A DNA stretch of 64,000 nucleotides from Flavisphingomonas formosensis (GCF_009755815.1 NZ_WRPK01000013.1:1-64000), one strand, 5' to 3'. Shown: positions 25,904 through 36,284, numbered from the stretch's first letter. The notes: generated by a model from the sequence alone, not told the origin. Numbers and translations: made by a program.

Positions 25904-26266
25904 ATGAAGAATTTTATCTTGTTGGCTATTGCAGCAACCGCTTTTTCGACACCCGTTCTAGCGCAGGAGACACATGCTGAGCATATGAAAAAGGTTGCCG
26001 CTGCCCACAAACATGACATGGCCGTGGACCGCCTCAAGGAAAACAAACATGCAGAGGCCCGCATTGCCAGGATCGACAAGGACCGTGCCGCCGATCGCCG
26101 TGAGGCCGAGATCCGCGCCGGCAAGATCCGCAAGGACCAGCTGGCGGACCGCCGCGAAGCGGTCGAGCGCGCCCACAAGATCGAAAAGGAAAAAGCCGCG
26201 GACCGTCATGACGCCGTCCACAAGGACAAGGAGCACGCCGCGCCCGCCAAGCCGACCGCCCATTGA
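25904..26266 (+). CDS. Small highly charged periplasmic protein
   Basis: 120 aa from ATG 25904 (TTGGAG just upstream). Signal peptide MKNFILLAIAATAFSTPVLA, then a mature part of almost only charged helical residues, with repeating DRREA(E/V)-type units (AADRREAEIRAGKIRK, LADRREAVERAHKI, AADRHDAV) and many His/Lys. It is probably a long amphipathic helix. No family is recognised. The upstream 120 bp is clearly AT-richer than the surroundings, consistent with a strong promoter. Confidence 0.75.
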   Translation: MKNFILLAIAATAFSTPVLAQETHAEHMKKVAAAHKHDMAVDRLKENKHAEARIARIDKDRAADRREAEIRAGKIRKDQLADRREAVERAHKIEKEKAADRHDAVHKDKEHAAPAKPTAH

Positions 26267-26462
26267 TGTCGACGCGGCTGAATCATTGTCAACGCCATGG
26301 CTTGGCATACGAGACGGGCAATGAGGGAATGACCTTTTGAGGACGTTGATGCACGGAAGAAACGACACGTTCCGCTCGGCGGTTCGTGCCTGTCGGGATC
26401 TTCCGTGACGCCTTCCCGCGTGCGGCCTGTTCCGGGCGGATCCAGCCCGTAAGCTCACCCTT

Positions 26463-27662
26463 TCATTCGAAGCTCGGCTGCAGCGAAGGCCGCAACGCCA
26501 GCACGAGGGGAATGATGGCCGCCGCCGTCGCACCGGCAGCGACGATGCCGACCGCCTGACTGCTGTGATCCGCGATCGCGCCGTATAGGATCGGGGTGAA
26601 TCCGCCCGAACCGATGACGCTCGTATAGAAGATAGCAAAGGCCCGGCCCGTATCGCCGCGCGGCGCAAGTTCGGGCACCGTGCCGTAAAGCACGGACGAC
26701 GTGCCATTGAGAACGATGCCGAGCACTGGCAAAACCACCAATGTGGCACCGAGCGGCGTGAACAGGGTGAGCAGGATCAGCAGCGCAGTCGACGCCTCCG
26801 TCGCCACGACGCTACCGACGACGCCCAGGCGCTCGCTCAACCAGTTGCAGGTCGCCTTGCCGAAGGCTCCGCCGATGAAGAGCAGCGCCAGGGCAATGCC
26901 GACCGTCGCCGAACTGCCGCCCCGACCATGGATGAGGAAAGGCAGGAACAGCAGGTAACCCATGCGGGTCGCCGTATCGAGCGCGCCGATCGCGGTCAGC
27001 AACCCAAAGCCCCGCCGACCCACGGCAGCGATGCCTTGGCTCACCGGGCCCTGGATGTGCGCGGTTTTCGATGGAATCAGCCACGGCAGTACAGCGGCGA
27101 CGGCCAATCCGAGCAGCGCCATCAGGCCGGCGACCGGCCGCCATGCAAGAAGCGGTATCAGCACCGCCGCCAGCGCCGGGAGCATCGCTTTGCCGAGATC
27201 GCCCGAGAAATTGTAGATGCCCAGCGGGCGGCGCGACGCCTTGCCATAGCTGTCCGTGACGAGCGTCGAGCCGCGGGGATGCTGGATGCTCGAACCGACA
27301 CCGGCGACGAGCAGGCCCAGACAGAGGCCGGCAAAGCCCAACGGCAATGCCATGACCAGAAAACCGGCCGCCGCGAGCAGCGTCGAAAGGATGAGCGCCG
27401 CACGCGACGAAAGGCGGCGCAGCACGTGATCGGCAGGAAGCTGCAATCCGCCCATCGTCCCGTAATAAAGCGCGCGTACGATGGCGAGGCCGGCATAAGA
27501 AAGGCCGAACTGCGCCTGCCAGATCGGCAGAAACGCATAGAGGCCATCGGTGTAGCCATCGTGCAAGGCATGGGCGATACAGGCTGCCAGCAGAGTGCGC
27601 GGCTTGGCCGAACCCCGGCCCTTCCGATCTTCTCCGGCCATTCCCTCGGTCGCAATCTCCAA
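26463..27662 (-). CDS. MFS transporter, fosmidomycin-resistance-like group
   Basis: 399 aa, twelve predicted helices. The TTG start at 27662 has GGAGG six bases upstream; ATG 27641 is an alternative. The start region AACIAHALHDGYTDGLYAFLPIWQAQFGLSYAGL matches the Fsr-like subgroup, where SHFLND-type motifs open helix 1. A loop motif SIQHPRGSTLV follows helix 4. It is divergently transcribed from a LysR gene 92 bp away, its likely regulator. The substrate is unknown. Confidence 0.85.
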   Translation of the reverse strand: MEIATEGMAGEDRKGRGSAKPRTLLAACIAHALHDGYTDGLYAFLPIWQAQFGLSYAGLAIVRALYYGTMGGLQLPADHVLRRLSSRAALILSTLLAAAGFLVMALPLGFAGLCLGLLVAGVGSSIQHPRGSTLVTDSYGKASRRPLGIYNFSGDLGKAMLPALAAVLIPLLAWRPVAGLMALLGLAVAAVLPWLIPSKTAHIQGPVSQGIAAVGRRGFGLLTAIGALDTATRMGYLLFLPFLIHGRGGSSATVGIALALLFIGGAFGKATCNWLSERLGVVGSVVATEASTALLILLTLFTPLGATLVVLPVLGIVLNGTSSVLYGTVPELAPRGDTGRAFAIFYTSVIGSGGFTPILYGAIADHSSQAVGIVAAGATAAAIIPLVLALRPSLQPSFE

Positions 27663-27754
27663 GACGTACCTCCGGAAGCCATCCTAGATTGGTGAGCTTT
27701 CCGGAAAAAGCTGCCGGTTGATCACGATACCCGTGAGCTTTACGCATAGTTTCG

Positions 27755-28681
27755 ATGCGCCAGCTCCCACCGCTCAACGCCCTGCGCGTCTTCGAAGTCG
27801 CCGCGAGAACCGGCAGCTACGCGGCCGCTGCGAGCGAACTCGGCCTGACCCACGGTGCGGTGAGCCGGCACGTCGCCACACTGGAGGCATGGCTCGGGCA
27901 GAAGCTGTTCCGCAAGGACGGACGGCGCATGGTCGCGACGCCGATCGCCGCGATGTTCGCCGATGAAGTTGCCCACGCATTCGATCGCGTGGCGCGCGCC
28001 GCCGAGGCATGCGGACGTCCCGCGACACGGCGCATCCTGCGGGTGAGCGCACCGACCAGCTTCGCGATGCGCTGGTTGATCCCCCGGCTTGATCGCTTTC
28101 ACGGAGCCTATCCGCAGACTGAGGTGGTGATCAGCACGGTCTCGACGGTGCTCGAGGATCTGCGGGGCGGCTTCGACGTCGCGATCCGGCGCGGCACCGC
28201 GCGCGGCGAGGCATGGCCGCACTATAGGGTGGCGCCGGTTCTGGAGGATGTCGACACGCTCATCATGAGCCCGGCTCTGTTCGAGCAGCGCCCGATCCGG
28301 CAGCCGGCGGACATAGAAGGCCACGCGCTGCTGGCGAGCGAGACTCGTCCCGGCGACTGGATCGACTGGCTCGACGCGGCAGGTCTGTCACATCGGGCCG
28401 GCCAACCCCGACAGACATTCGATCATTTCTTCATAACGCGTCAGGCGGTCGAGGACGGCCTCGGCATTGGCATCGGCCCATTGCCGATGCTCGCGATCGA
28501 TATCGCGGCCGGCCGGCTGATGACGCCGCTGCCGGAGATTCGTGTCCGGCGAACCGGCTATGTCGCGCTCGTACCGGATCATGCCGGAAAGACGTCGGTG
28601 CTCGGCAGCTTCGTCGACTGGCTTGCCAGCGAGGGGGAAAACGCCATGCCGCGCATGATGCCCTCGCCCCCCGCTGCATGA
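27755..28681 (+). CDS. LysR-family transcriptional regulator (GcvA-like)
   Basis: 308 aa. The N-terminal winged helix-turn-helix is LPPLNALRVFEVAARTGSYAAAASELGLTHGAVSRHVATLE, with the GcvA-type opening PPLNALR. The C-terminal effector domain starts at RILRVSAPTSFAMRWLIPRL. Divergent to the Fsr-like MFS gene and in line with a second MFS gene, it probably controls one or both. Confidence 0.92.
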   Translation: MRQLPPLNALRVFEVAARTGSYAAAASELGLTHGAVSRHVATLEAWLGQKLFRKDGRRMVATPIAAMFADEVAHAFDRVARAAEACGRPATRRILRVSAPTSFAMRWLIPRLDRFHGAYPQTEVVISTVSTVLEDLRGGFDVAIRRGTARGEAWPHYRVAPVLEDVDTLIMSPALFEQRPIRQPADIEGHALLASETRPGDWIDWLDAAGLSHRAGQPRQTFDHFFITRQAVEDGLGIGIGPLPMLAIDIAAGRLMTPLPEIRVRRTGYVALVPDHAGKTSVLGSFVDWLASEGENAMPRMMPSPPAA

Positions 28682-28872
28682 AGTGACGGCGCGGAAAGCG
28701 ACGGTCCGATACTCTACCGCTCAACCGCCGACCGCAACCCGGCTTGTCTTTCAAGCCCGTAATCGGCAAAGCGCGCCATCGAACTGCCTCCTTCCCTGCC
28801 ACGCTCGAAAAGCGTTTCGCCTGGGAAACCGGCACGCCAAAGCGGAAGCTCACGGACCATCCCTCGCCCATC

Positions 28873-30081
28873 ATGAAAGCGCAACGCAACCCCAAGGAAG
28901 ATTCGCCGGAACCGTCCTCTGCCCTGATCGTCGCCATCTCGTTCGCAACGGGCGCGTTGGTCGCCAATCTCTATTATGCGCAGCCGATGGTGGCGACGAT
29001 CGCGCGGGATGTCGGCATCGGATCGGATATCGCGGGTGCCGTCACCAGCGTCACCCAGATCGGCTACGGCATCGGCCTGATGCTGCTCGTGCCGCTGGCA
29101 GATCTCGTCGAGAATCGCCGGCTGGTGCTCTTCACGCTGGTGGTCACCACGCTCGCACTGGTCGCCACGGCGCTGTCGAATGCGGCGCTGCCCTTCTTCG
29201 CCGCGGCCCTCGCGATCGGCATCTGCTCGACCGGGGTGCAGGTGCTGCTGCCTTTCGTCGCGCATCTCGTGCCGGAGGCGCGGCGGGGACGGACGGTCGG
29301 CAATGTCATGGCAGGATTGCTCACTGGTATCATGCTGGCGCGGCCGGCAGCGCTGTTCGTTTCGGCCAGCTTCGGCTGGCGGGCGATCTTCTGGCTGTCG
29401 GCGGCGCTGATGGTACTGATCGGCATCGCGCTCGTCGCGCTGATGCCGCGCCATCGCCCCACCGGCGGGCTGCACTACGGCCAGGTCCTCGGATCGATGG
29501 CGGGGCTCGCGCGCTCCATGCCGGCGGTGCGCTGGCGGGCAGCCTATCAGGCGCTGATGTTCATGGCGTTCAACCTCTTCTGGACAGCCTCGCCGATGCT
29601 GCTGGCAGACCGTTTCCACCTCGGCGAGCATGGCATCGGCCTGTTCGCACTGGCGGGGGCAGGCGGGGCACTCGCCGCCCCGCTGGCCGGTCGTCTGGCC
29701 GACGGCGGCCATGGCATGCGCGCCACGCTGATCGCGATGGCCACGCTCGGTCTCGGCTTCCTGCTGTCCGGCTGGGCGGCGAGCATGTTGTGGCTCGGCG
29801 TAATGGCGATATTGGCGATCGTCATCGACGCCGCGGTGCAGATCAATCAGGTGGTGAGCCAGCGGATCATCTTCTCGACGCCGTCGGAGACCCGTGGCCG
29901 GGTGAACGCCATCTACATGACCGTCACTTTCGCGGGCGGCGCACTGGGATCCGTGCTGGGGTCGCTGACCTATCATCATGGCGGCTGGACGACGACGGCG
30001 CTCGCCGGCGGCGCGATCGGGCTGGTCGCGCTCATGCTCGCCGTCATCCAGCTTCGCGGGGAGCGGAGCCGGCGGGCATGA
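28873..30081 (+). CDS. MFS transporter (DHA1-type efflux)
   Basis: 402 aa from ATG 28873, which puts the first helix (SSALIVAISFATGALVANLYYAQPM) at a normal distance; the frame is open back to 28744 but the extra residues are not helical or conserved. ANLYYAQPMVATIARDVG and LVPLADLVENRR (A-motif region) are typical of a Proteobacterial DHA1 subgroup. The Shine-Dalgarno is poor, so the start is uncertain. It may be a drug or metabolite exporter under the upstream LysR protein. Confidence 0.85.
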   Translation: MKAQRNPKEDSPEPSSALIVAISFATGALVANLYYAQPMVATIARDVGIGSDIAGAVTSVTQIGYGIGLMLLVPLADLVENRRLVLFTLVVTTLALVATALSNAALPFFAAALAIGICSTGVQVLLPFVAHLVPEARRGRTVGNVMAGLLTGIMLARPAALFVSASFGWRAIFWLSAALMVLIGIALVALMPRHRPTGGLHYGQVLGSMAGLARSMPAVRWRAAYQALMFMAFNLFWTASPMLLADRFHLGEHGIGLFALAGAGGALAAPLAGRLADGGHGMRATLIAMATLGLGFLLSGWAASMLWLGVMAILAIVIDAAVQINQVVSQRIIFSTPSETRGRVNAIYMTVTFAGGALGSVLGSLTYHHGGWTTTALAGGAIGLVALMLAVIQLRGERSRRA

Positions 30082-30088
30082 CCCCCTC

Positions 30089-30916
30089 TTACGCGCTGGC
30101 GTATTTGTCCGCGCGGCGGCGGCCGACCAGCAGCCCGCGTTCCAGCCGCACGCATAGCGCGGCATAATAATCCTGCAGGAAACCGTAATCGTCGCCATCG
30201 TCGGCCAGGCCGGCCTTGGTGCGGATCGCGGCGGCGACGGCGGCGACGGCATCCTCCTTGCGGCCGCGCAGCACGTCTTCCAGCGCCTGCAACTCGTAGA
30301 TGCCATAGAGATCGAGCGCCGCGTCGCTGAAAATGCGCCGCTGCCGCCCGATGCCGGCGGCGAGATCGTCGCCCAGCCCCCTCTTTTCGTTGCGCACGAC
30401 CCAGGTGCCCGCGATCAGATCGCCGACGCGCAGGCGATCGCGATTGAATAGCGGAAAGAAGAGGAAGATGCCGCTCCAGGCCAGCGCGAACAGCGTTATG
30501 AAACCGTCCACGGCGCCCTGCGCGCTCTGGTAGCCGAGGAAGGACAGCGGCAGGAACACCTCGATCTCGCGCATCGCATTGCGTGCGACCACCGCGCCGC
30601 CGGTCAACCGGGCGCCGTCCCGCGCCACGACGCGCAGGCCGATGATGCGCTTGCCCGGCGTCGCGCCACGGCCGCCGAGTTCGAACAGGGTGAACCAGCC
30701 ATTGCGCAGTACGAAGGAGCCGAGCAGCCAGAGGATCAGCAGTATCTCGGCGCGGCCGCGCGTGGCGGCGAGCAGCAGCATCACCAGGAAGGTCGCGGCG
30801 ATCAGCGTCACCACGATCAGCACCCCGTCCAGGATGAACGCCGCGGCGCGGTTGCCGGCACTGGCCAGTTCGAGGCGCAGGTCGACACCTTCGGGCGTCA
30901 CGAAGCTGCGCGTCAT
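30089..30916 (-). CDS. RDD-family membrane protein
   Basis: 275 aa from ATG 30916. RDD hallmarks: RAAAFILDGVLIVVTLIAATFLV, GGRGATPGKRIIGLRVV, and the third helix containing FLFFPLFNRDRLRVGDLIAGTWVV. A soluble helical C-terminal region of about 100 residues follows. It is the last gene of the six-gene minus-strand operon, 20 bases after the SpoIIM-like gene. RDD proteins have been linked to ion transport, but its role here is unknown. Confidence 0.87.
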   Translation of the reverse strand: MTRSFVTPEGVDLRLELASAGNRAAAFILDGVLIVVTLIAATFLVMLLLAATRGRAEILLILWLLGSFVLRNGWFTLFELGGRGATPGKRIIGLRVVARDGARLTGGAVVARNAMREIEVFLPLSFLGYQSAQGAVDGFITLFALAWSGIFLFFPLFNRDRLRVGDLIAGTWVVRNEKRGLGDDLAAGIGRQRRIFSDAALDLYGIYELQALEDVLRGRKEDAVAAVAAAIRTKAGLADDGDDYGFLQDYYAALCVRLERGLLVGRRRADKYASA

Positions 30917-30935
30917 AGATCGCGGACCGGAGGGC

Positions 30936-31958
30936 CTAGTGCGGCGCAGCCAGCGCATGACGCCTCCGCGGGAAATAGAAATAGCTAAGCCAGCCGACCA
31001 GCATCGCCGTACCGATCGCATAGCGCGGGCCATCCGCCAGCACGGTCTGCCGCCCTATGCCCTCCAGCAGGCCGGCGACGGCGAGCATCATCACCGTGCC
31101 GCCCATCGCGACCGCCGCCGACCGCCCCGCGCGCGTGGCCGCGTCGATGCGGGTATCGCGGCCCGGAAAAGCGATGGCGGTGCCGATCCGCATGCCGGCC
31201 GCGCCGGCGATGGTGATCGCGAACAGCTCGGTCGTGCCGTGGATGAAAAGCCAGCCGGTGAAGCCGACGCCGAGGCCGCGGGGAACGAAGACCGCGAGCA
31301 TCGCGCCGAGCATCAGGCCGTTATAGACGAGCAGCATGAGCGTGGGCACTGCGAAGGCGAAGCCGAGCGCAAAGGCGAAGATTGCAATCTGCGCGTTGTG
31401 GGTGAACAGGGACGTCGCGAAGGTGGCGAGCATGCTCTGCCCGCCGTCGTACAGCGTCTTGCGCAGCGCCTCGGCCGAAGCGGACGGGTCCCGTCCGCCC
31501 GCCATGTCGTCGCCGACGATGCCGAAGAACCAGCCCGGATCCGATCGCACCAGCAGATAACCGACGATCGTGCCGGCGACGCCCAACAGCGCGGCGACGA
31601 TCGTCTCTCGCCACAACGCCTGCACCGCTTCCGGCCAGCCGCGCGCGAAGAAATGACCGAGCTGACGCCAGGCGGAGGTCGGCACGCCGTAGATCTGAAA
31701 ATAGGCGCGCGTCGAAAGCTGCTCCAGATAAGCGATCAGCGATCGATCGAGCGAGGTCTCCCGTGCGACCGAGAGGGACGACAAGGTGGTCCGGTAGAGC
31801 AGCGGCAACGCCAGCAATTCCTCGTCATCGAGCGCGCGGATCGAGCGTTTCTCGATCCGCGTGACGAGCGCCTCGAGCCGCTCCCAATCCGCCGCATGGG
31901 CCGCGCGGAAGCGCGTCGCGTTGACCAGCGCAGGCTCCGCGGGCGCGAATGCGGTCAC
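30936..31958 (-). CDS. SpoIIM-family (stage II sporulation protein M-like) membrane protein
   Basis: 340 aa. A soluble helical N-terminal region (WERLEALVTRIEKRSIRALDDEELLALPLLYR) precedes five or six helices containing SLFTHNAQIAIFAFALGF and FIHGTTELFAITIAGAAGMRIG, the family's signature region. This family is common in non-sporulators next to DUF58 and MoxR genes. It overlaps the DUF58 stop by four bases. Confidence 0.9.
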   Translation of the reverse strand: MTAFAPAEPALVNATRFRAAHAADWERLEALVTRIEKRSIRALDDEELLALPLLYRTTLSSLSVARETSLDRSLIAYLEQLSTRAYFQIYGVPTSAWRQLGHFFARGWPEAVQALWRETIVAALLGVAGTIVGYLLVRSDPGWFFGIVGDDMAGGRDPSASAEALRKTLYDGGQSMLATFATSLFTHNAQIAIFAFALGFAFAVPTLMLLVYNGLMLGAMLAVFVPRGLGVGFTGWLFIHGTTELFAITIAGAAGMRIGTAIAFPGRDTRIDAATRAGRSAAVAMGGTVMMLAVAGLLEGIGRQTVLADGPRYAIGTAMLVGWLSYFYFPRRRHALAAPH

Positions 31959-33265
31959 AACAGGTTCCTCCGCTTGAGATCGACATAGCCGGCGACCAGG
32001 CTATCGCCGACGCGATCATGCTCGCTCTCGATCACATGTACGCCGAGATGGCGCAGACGCAGGATCACGATGCGCCGATCCTTGAGCAGCGCGGCGGCGG
32101 TGACGGCGCGGGTGACGTCGTCTGCGGTTTCCGGTGCCCGGTCCGCGATCGTCTCCAGTTCCTCGTCGCGCAGCACGAGGACGAGCAGCAGATGCGTCTC
32201 GACCAGCCGGGCGGCAGCCCGGACGAGGAAATCGGCGGAGGTGAGATCGGTGAGCTCGGTCATCAGCACGATCATCGAGCGGCGGGTTAGCCGCGTCGCG
32301 AGCGTGGTGAGGGCGAAGCTGTAATTCGTCTCCTCGCCGCTATAGTCCACCTTCGCGGCCAGGCGCTGCAGCTCGGCAAAGGCGCCCGCGCCGGAGATGA
32401 GCCCGCTGGCGATGCGCGGCCGCGAATCGAAGGCGTGGAGCGCGACGCGATCGCCCAGGCGCAGCGCCACCCAGGCAGTGAGCAGCATCGCCGAGACGGC
32501 GCGGTCGACACGCGGCAGGCCGGCGACGGGCTCGGACATCTGACGGCCGGAATCGATCGCGAAGACGATCTGGTTGTTGCGTTCCTCGCGAAACTCCTTG
32601 GCATGCAGCTTGACGTGCCGGGCCGACTGCTTCCAGTCGATCGCGCGGCGGTCCATGCCGGAGCGATATTCGACGAGCGCATCGAAATCGGTGCCGTCGC
32701 CTCGCGCCATCTGCGCGATCAATCCCTCCAGCGCGTGCCTTTGGAAGATACGGGCGCCACGCTCATGCACCGGGCGGATGTCCGGCAGGATCGGGAAGCT
32801 CTCCTCCACAACCAGCGCACGCTGCCGCCAGGCGAGGCCGAGCGGGCCGCGCCAGCGCAGCCACAACCGGTCCACCTGCCCGTTTCCGCGGCGCAAGGTG
32901 AGGGCCGGCACGAGCGCCCGCCCGCGGCCGCCGCCGAGCGCGATCCGGATGCGCCCCTCGTCCGGCAGGGCAAGCAGCGCGTTGGTCGCAAGCGCGATCT
33001 CGGCCGTACCGGGGGCCGCGCGTCCGGCGAGCGTGACCGCCACCTCCAGATCGATATCGGCGCCGACCGGCGCGGACGCTGGCGCCTTCACGCTCGCCGA
33101 TCCGCTGCGCGCGCCCGAAAAGGCGTCGAGAAAGGTCGCGACCAGCACCGCGACGGGCCAGGCCAGCCCGGCATACCAGCGGCCGGGCAGCGCGACCGCG
33201 ATCAGCAGCGCGACGGGAGCGCCCGCCGCGGCAAGCAATACGGCCGCGCGCGTGGGATAGATCAA
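31955..33265 (-). CDS. DUF58 protein with von Willebrand A-like domain
   Basis: 436 aa. Two N-terminal helices (residues 7-47), a beta-rich central part, then the DUF58 core: [27 protein letters not shown], followed by [15 protein letters not shown], a MIDAS-like DxSxxMS. DUF58 proteins pair with MoxR ATPases, which act as chaperones on vWA partners. It is coupled to moxR by a four-base overlap. Confidence 0.93.
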   Translation of the reverse strand: MIYPTRAAVLLAAAGAPVALLIAVALPGRWYAGLAWPVAVLVATFLDAFSGARSGSASVKAPASAPVGADIDLEVAVTLAGRAAPGTAEIALATNALLALPDEGRIRIALGGGRGRALVPALTLRRGNGQVDRLWLRWRGPLGLAWRQRALVVEESFPILPDIRPVHERGARIFQRHALEGLIAQMARGDGTDFDALVEYRSGMDRRAIDWKQSARHVKLHAKEFREERNNQIVFAIDSGRQMSEPVAGLPRVDRAVSAMLLTAWVALRLGDRVALHAFDSRPRIASGLISGAGAFAELQRLAAKVDYSGEETNYSFALTTLATRLTRRSMIVLMTELTDLTSADFLVRAAARLVETHLLLVLVLRDEELETIADRAPETADDVTRAVTAAALLKDRRIVILRLRHLGVHVIESEHDRVGDSLVAGYVDLKRRNLL

Positions 33266-34218
33266 CGCGGCGCCTCGATCGCTTCGATGATGCCGCGCAC
33301 CACGTCTTCGATCGCCCGTCCATCTATCTCCGCGGCAGGGGAGAGAACCAGCCGGTGGCGCAGCAGCGCGGGCGCCAGCACCTTCACGTCGTCCGGAATC
33401 ACGAAGTCCCGCCCGTCCAGCGCGGCCCGCGCCCGCGCCGCGCCGGCCAGCATCGCGCCGGCGCGCGGCGAGGCGCCATTTTCGAGGTCGGCCACATCGC
33501 GCGTCGCGCGGATCAGCGTGGTGATATAGTCGATCACCTCATCGGCGAGCCGCACCGAGGCGACGCTTTCCACCGCTGCATGAATGTCCTGCGCCGATGC
33601 GATCTGTGCGACGCCCCATTGCTCGGGCGACATAGCCGCTTGGCGCGCGCCATGGGTGGCGACGATGCGCCTTTCCTCCGCAGCCGAGGGGTAATCCACG
33701 ATATGCTTGAACAGGAAGCGATCGAGCTGCGCCTCGGGCAGCGGATAGACGCCCTGCTGCTCGATCGGGTTCTGGGTCGCGATCACCATGAAGCGCTCGC
33801 CGAGCGGCAGGCTCACGCCGTCGATGGTGACGGTGCCTTCCTGCATCGCCTCGAGCAGCGCGGCCTGCGTCTTGGGCGGCGTACGGTTGATCTCGTCGGC
33901 CAGCAGGATGTCGGTGAAGATCGGGCCGCGGGTGAGGGTGAAGGTCGAGGTCTGGAAATTGAACAGGTTGGCGCCGATGATGTCGCCGGGCATGAGATCC
34001 GGCGTGAACTGGATGCGCCCGAAGGTAAGGCCGAGCGCGCGCGAGAAGCTGTTCGCGATCAGCGTCTTGGCGGTGCCCGGCGGCCCTTCGAGCAGGATGT
34101 GGCCGCCGGCGAGCAGCGTCACGAGCATCAGATCGATCGTCGCGTCCTGACCGACGACCGCCTTGCTCACCTCGCCGCGAATATTCTCGGCGAGCGCCTT
34201 GACCTCATTGACCGTCAA
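33262..34218 (-). CDS. MoxR-family AAA+ ATPase
   Basis: 318 aa from TTG at 34218, chosen because AGGAG is eight bases upstream and the codon overlaps the preceding stop (TTGA). ATG 34239 would add seven residues without a Shine-Dalgarno. Walker A is GPPGTAKT, Walker [24 protein letters not shown], sensor [22 protein letters not shown]. MoxR ATPases remodel vWA-domain partners, here probably the DUF58 protein. Confidence 0.94.
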   Translation of the reverse strand: MTVNEVKALAENIRGEVSKAVVGQDATIDLMLVTLLAGGHILLEGPPGTAKTLIANSFSRALGLTFGRIQFTPDLMPGDIIGANLFNFQTSTFTLTRGPIFTDILLADEINRTPPKTQAALLEAMQEGTVTIDGVSLPLGERFMVIATQNPIEQQGVYPLPEAQLDRFLFKHIVDYPSAAEERRIVATHGARQAAMSPEQWGVAQIASAQDIHAAVESVASVRLADEVIDYITTLIRATRDVADLENGASPRAGAMLAGAARARAALDGRDFVIPDDVKVLAPALLRHRLVLSPAAEIDGRAIEDVVRGIIEAIEAPR

Positions 34219-35429
34219 CCGCCCTTCTCCTGTTTCCATCGATGCAGCCTCTGTGCGGCAGCCAGCATGGCGTGCCGGTCGCCCGCGTCCCTCGCCTGAT
34301 TGGCGAGATCGCTGAATCGCTCCCTGCCGCCCAGGCCATCGAGATAATCGTCGATCGCGCCGTCGTGGAGCCGCGCCGGCACGCCGAACGCCGCCACCGC
34401 GAGATCGCGCACCACATCGGCATAGCGGCGGCCAAGCGCCGCCTCGCGCCCGGCCTTGCGCACCAGCGCCGCCGTATTGTCGATCAGCGCCGCCTTGCCG
34501 AATGCAATCGCCCGTTCGCGCCGGCGCGCCGGGCCGAAGCGAGCGAGCGCCTGCATCGCCACCATCATGAGCGCGATCGCCACCGCCAGCGTCATCGCCA
34601 GGAAGGGCGGTTCGAAGGCGAGCTTGAGCGGGCTGGGAGCGGCGCCGAAGCCGTTGAGCGTGACATCGAACTTGATCGACGTCGCGCCACCCGAATTAAG
34701 ATAGTCGAGCAGCGTCAACGCCGACTGTGCCTGACGGGCATCGGCCATGCCGATGTTGGAGAGCAAATCCGGATCGGCGAGCACATAGAGCGGCCTGGTG
34801 CCCAGCTGCGCCAGCACGATGCCGCCGCGATCGTCCGTGATCAGCGGGCGCAGTTCCTTGCCGGCTATGGTCTGCAGCGGGCGGGCGGCCGCGAACTGGA
34901 TCGCGGGCGGCACGTCCACCGACCGGAGCGGACGGCCGCCGCTGCGATGCCGCGAGACCGAGAAGCGGAATTGCGGAGCGAATACCGCCTCGGGCGCCGC
35001 GCGGAGGACGAGACCGGCCTCGCGTACCCAGCCCGTCTTGTCGGGATCCGCGACGGTCGCCCATTTGGGCAGGATGACGAGCGTCGGCTTCACTGCGCGC
35101 CGCGCCAATATCTTGCCCATATCCTCCAGCCCGGTCTCCGGCGTGAGGACGACGAGATCCTCGGTATCGAACAGCGTGTCGTTGCGCAGGATCACCGGAT
35201 TGCGCCCCGTCGCCTCCGCCAGGCGCACGATGCCGCCGAAGCCGACCGCGGCGGTGGACAGCGCGTGGGCGCCGCCATTGTGGCCAGATCGCAAATCGGG
35301 CGCGAAGGCACCGAGCACCAGCGTGCCGAGGAAACCCAATATGCCGATGACGAGCAGCAGCGCCACCGTGCGCGGGCGGAACACGCCGTCCGCTCCATCG
35401 CCCGCGGCCCGGATCGCGAGATCGCTCAT
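34215..35429 (-). CDS. DUF4350-domain membrane protein
   Basis: 404 aa from ATG 35429. One helix near residues 22-43, a periplasmic DUF4350 domain ([40 protein letters not shown]), a second helix at about 275-295, and a cytoplasmic tail with [21 protein letters not shown]. This is the standard partner of DUF4129, MoxR and DUF58 genes in alphaproteobacteria. The start overlaps the DUF4129 stop (ATGA). No function is known. Confidence 0.87.
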   Translation of the reverse strand: MSDLAIRAAGDGADGVFRPRTVALLLVIGILGFLGTLVLGAFAPDLRSGHNGGAHALSTAAVGFGGIVRLAEATGRNPVILRNDTLFDTEDLVVLTPETGLEDMGKILARRAVKPTLVILPKWATVADPDKTGWVREAGLVLRAAPEAVFAPQFRFSVSRHRSGGRPLRSVDVPPAIQFAAARPLQTIAGKELRPLITDDRGGIVLAQLGTRPLYVLADPDLLSNIGMADARQAQSALTLLDYLNSGGATSIKFDVTLNGFGAAPSPLKLAFEPPFLAMTLAVAIALMMVAMQALARFGPARRRERAIAFGKAALIDNTAALVRKAGREAALGRRYADVVRDLAVAAFGVPARLHDGAIDDYLDGLGGRERFSDLANQARDAGDRHAMLAAAQRLHRWKQEKGG

Positions 35430-36163
35430 CCGCGCCACGTCGCGGCAAGAGCAAAACGAGAATAGTCGTCGCGCGCGATCTGCCATTCGCGCTCGCTGAC
35501 CGGCCGGCCGCCAAACAGGCTGCGCTCGACGAGCGCGGCAATGCCGGTGAAGAGCAAGCGGGCGCCACTCGGTACGGCATCGGCCGAGGCGAGTTCCCGG
35601 CTGGTCAACGCCGGCTGCACCAGGCGCGGCCGGCGGCGGGCGATGTCTTCGACGGAGCGGAGCAGCAGATGGTGCACCGCCTCGGCATAACGGCCCTGGG
35701 CGGCCAGTGCGTCGGCCTCCTGCAGCCAGGCGCGTGCCGGCGCAGCATCGGGGCGCCATTCCGGCTCTTCCTCCGGCACGTCCAGCGCGGTCGCCGACCT
35801 GCGCCGCTGCGGCAGGCGCCATTCGCCATGGCGTAGGCGTTCGACGATCATCCAGATCAGCAGCGCGGCAGCCGCCCCCAGCACCGTCCACATCAGGATA
35901 TAGGCATAGGGCAGATCGGGCAGGAAACTGCCGAGCCAGCGGAAGAAGCGGCCGACCGGACGCAGCATCCGGCCGATCCAGCGCAGCATGTCGATCAGCC
36001 ATTGCGGCGGTTCCGCCGGCGGAGGCGCGGGCTTCAGGGTGAACTGGATCGATCCGTCCGCCTTGAGCGCGGCATGGGCGGCGGCGAAACGCTCCGCGGC
36101 AGCCGCCGCTTCCTGCGAATTCCCGCTCAAATCCGGCCCCCGGCAACTGCCCGTAACAAACAT
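35426..36163 (-). CDS. DUF4129-domain membrane protein
   Basis: 245 aa from ATG 36163; a TTG nearer the conserved part (SGNSQEAAAAAERF) is also possible. One helix (YILMWTVLGAAAALLIWMIV) lies before the conserved C-terminal DUF4129 region with ARAWLQEADALAAQGRYAEAVHHLLLRSVEDI and LTSRELA. It starts the six-gene operon running to 30089. The family is related to the transglutaminase-linked DUF4129 tail and has no known biochemical activity. Confidence 0.85.
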   Translation of the reverse strand: MFVTGSCRGPDLSGNSQEAAAAAERFAAAHAALKADGSIQFTLKPAPPPAEPPQWLIDMLRWIGRMLRPVGRFFRWLGSFLPDLPYAYILMWTVLGAAAALLIWMIVERLRHGEWRLPQRRRSATALDVPEEEPEWRPDAAPARAWLQEADALAAQGRYAEAVHHLLLRSVEDIARRRPRLVQPALTSRELASADAVPSGARLLFTGIAALVERSLFGGRPVSEREWQIARDDYSRFALAATWRG

Positions 36164-36284
36164 CCAAAGTAGAGCAAGTGGGTGCCCGTGCAACGGCGAA
36201 AATAGTGGACAGTATCCGAAGTGGAGGCCAGTTTTTCCGTCGACGGCGCCTGGGGAGGCACCGTTGCACGCGCAGAGGGGCATC

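Noticed and set aside
28714-30306. 530-codon minus-strand frame over the MFS gene
   Set aside because: Composition of an antisense shadow (Gln, Arg, His); no domain.
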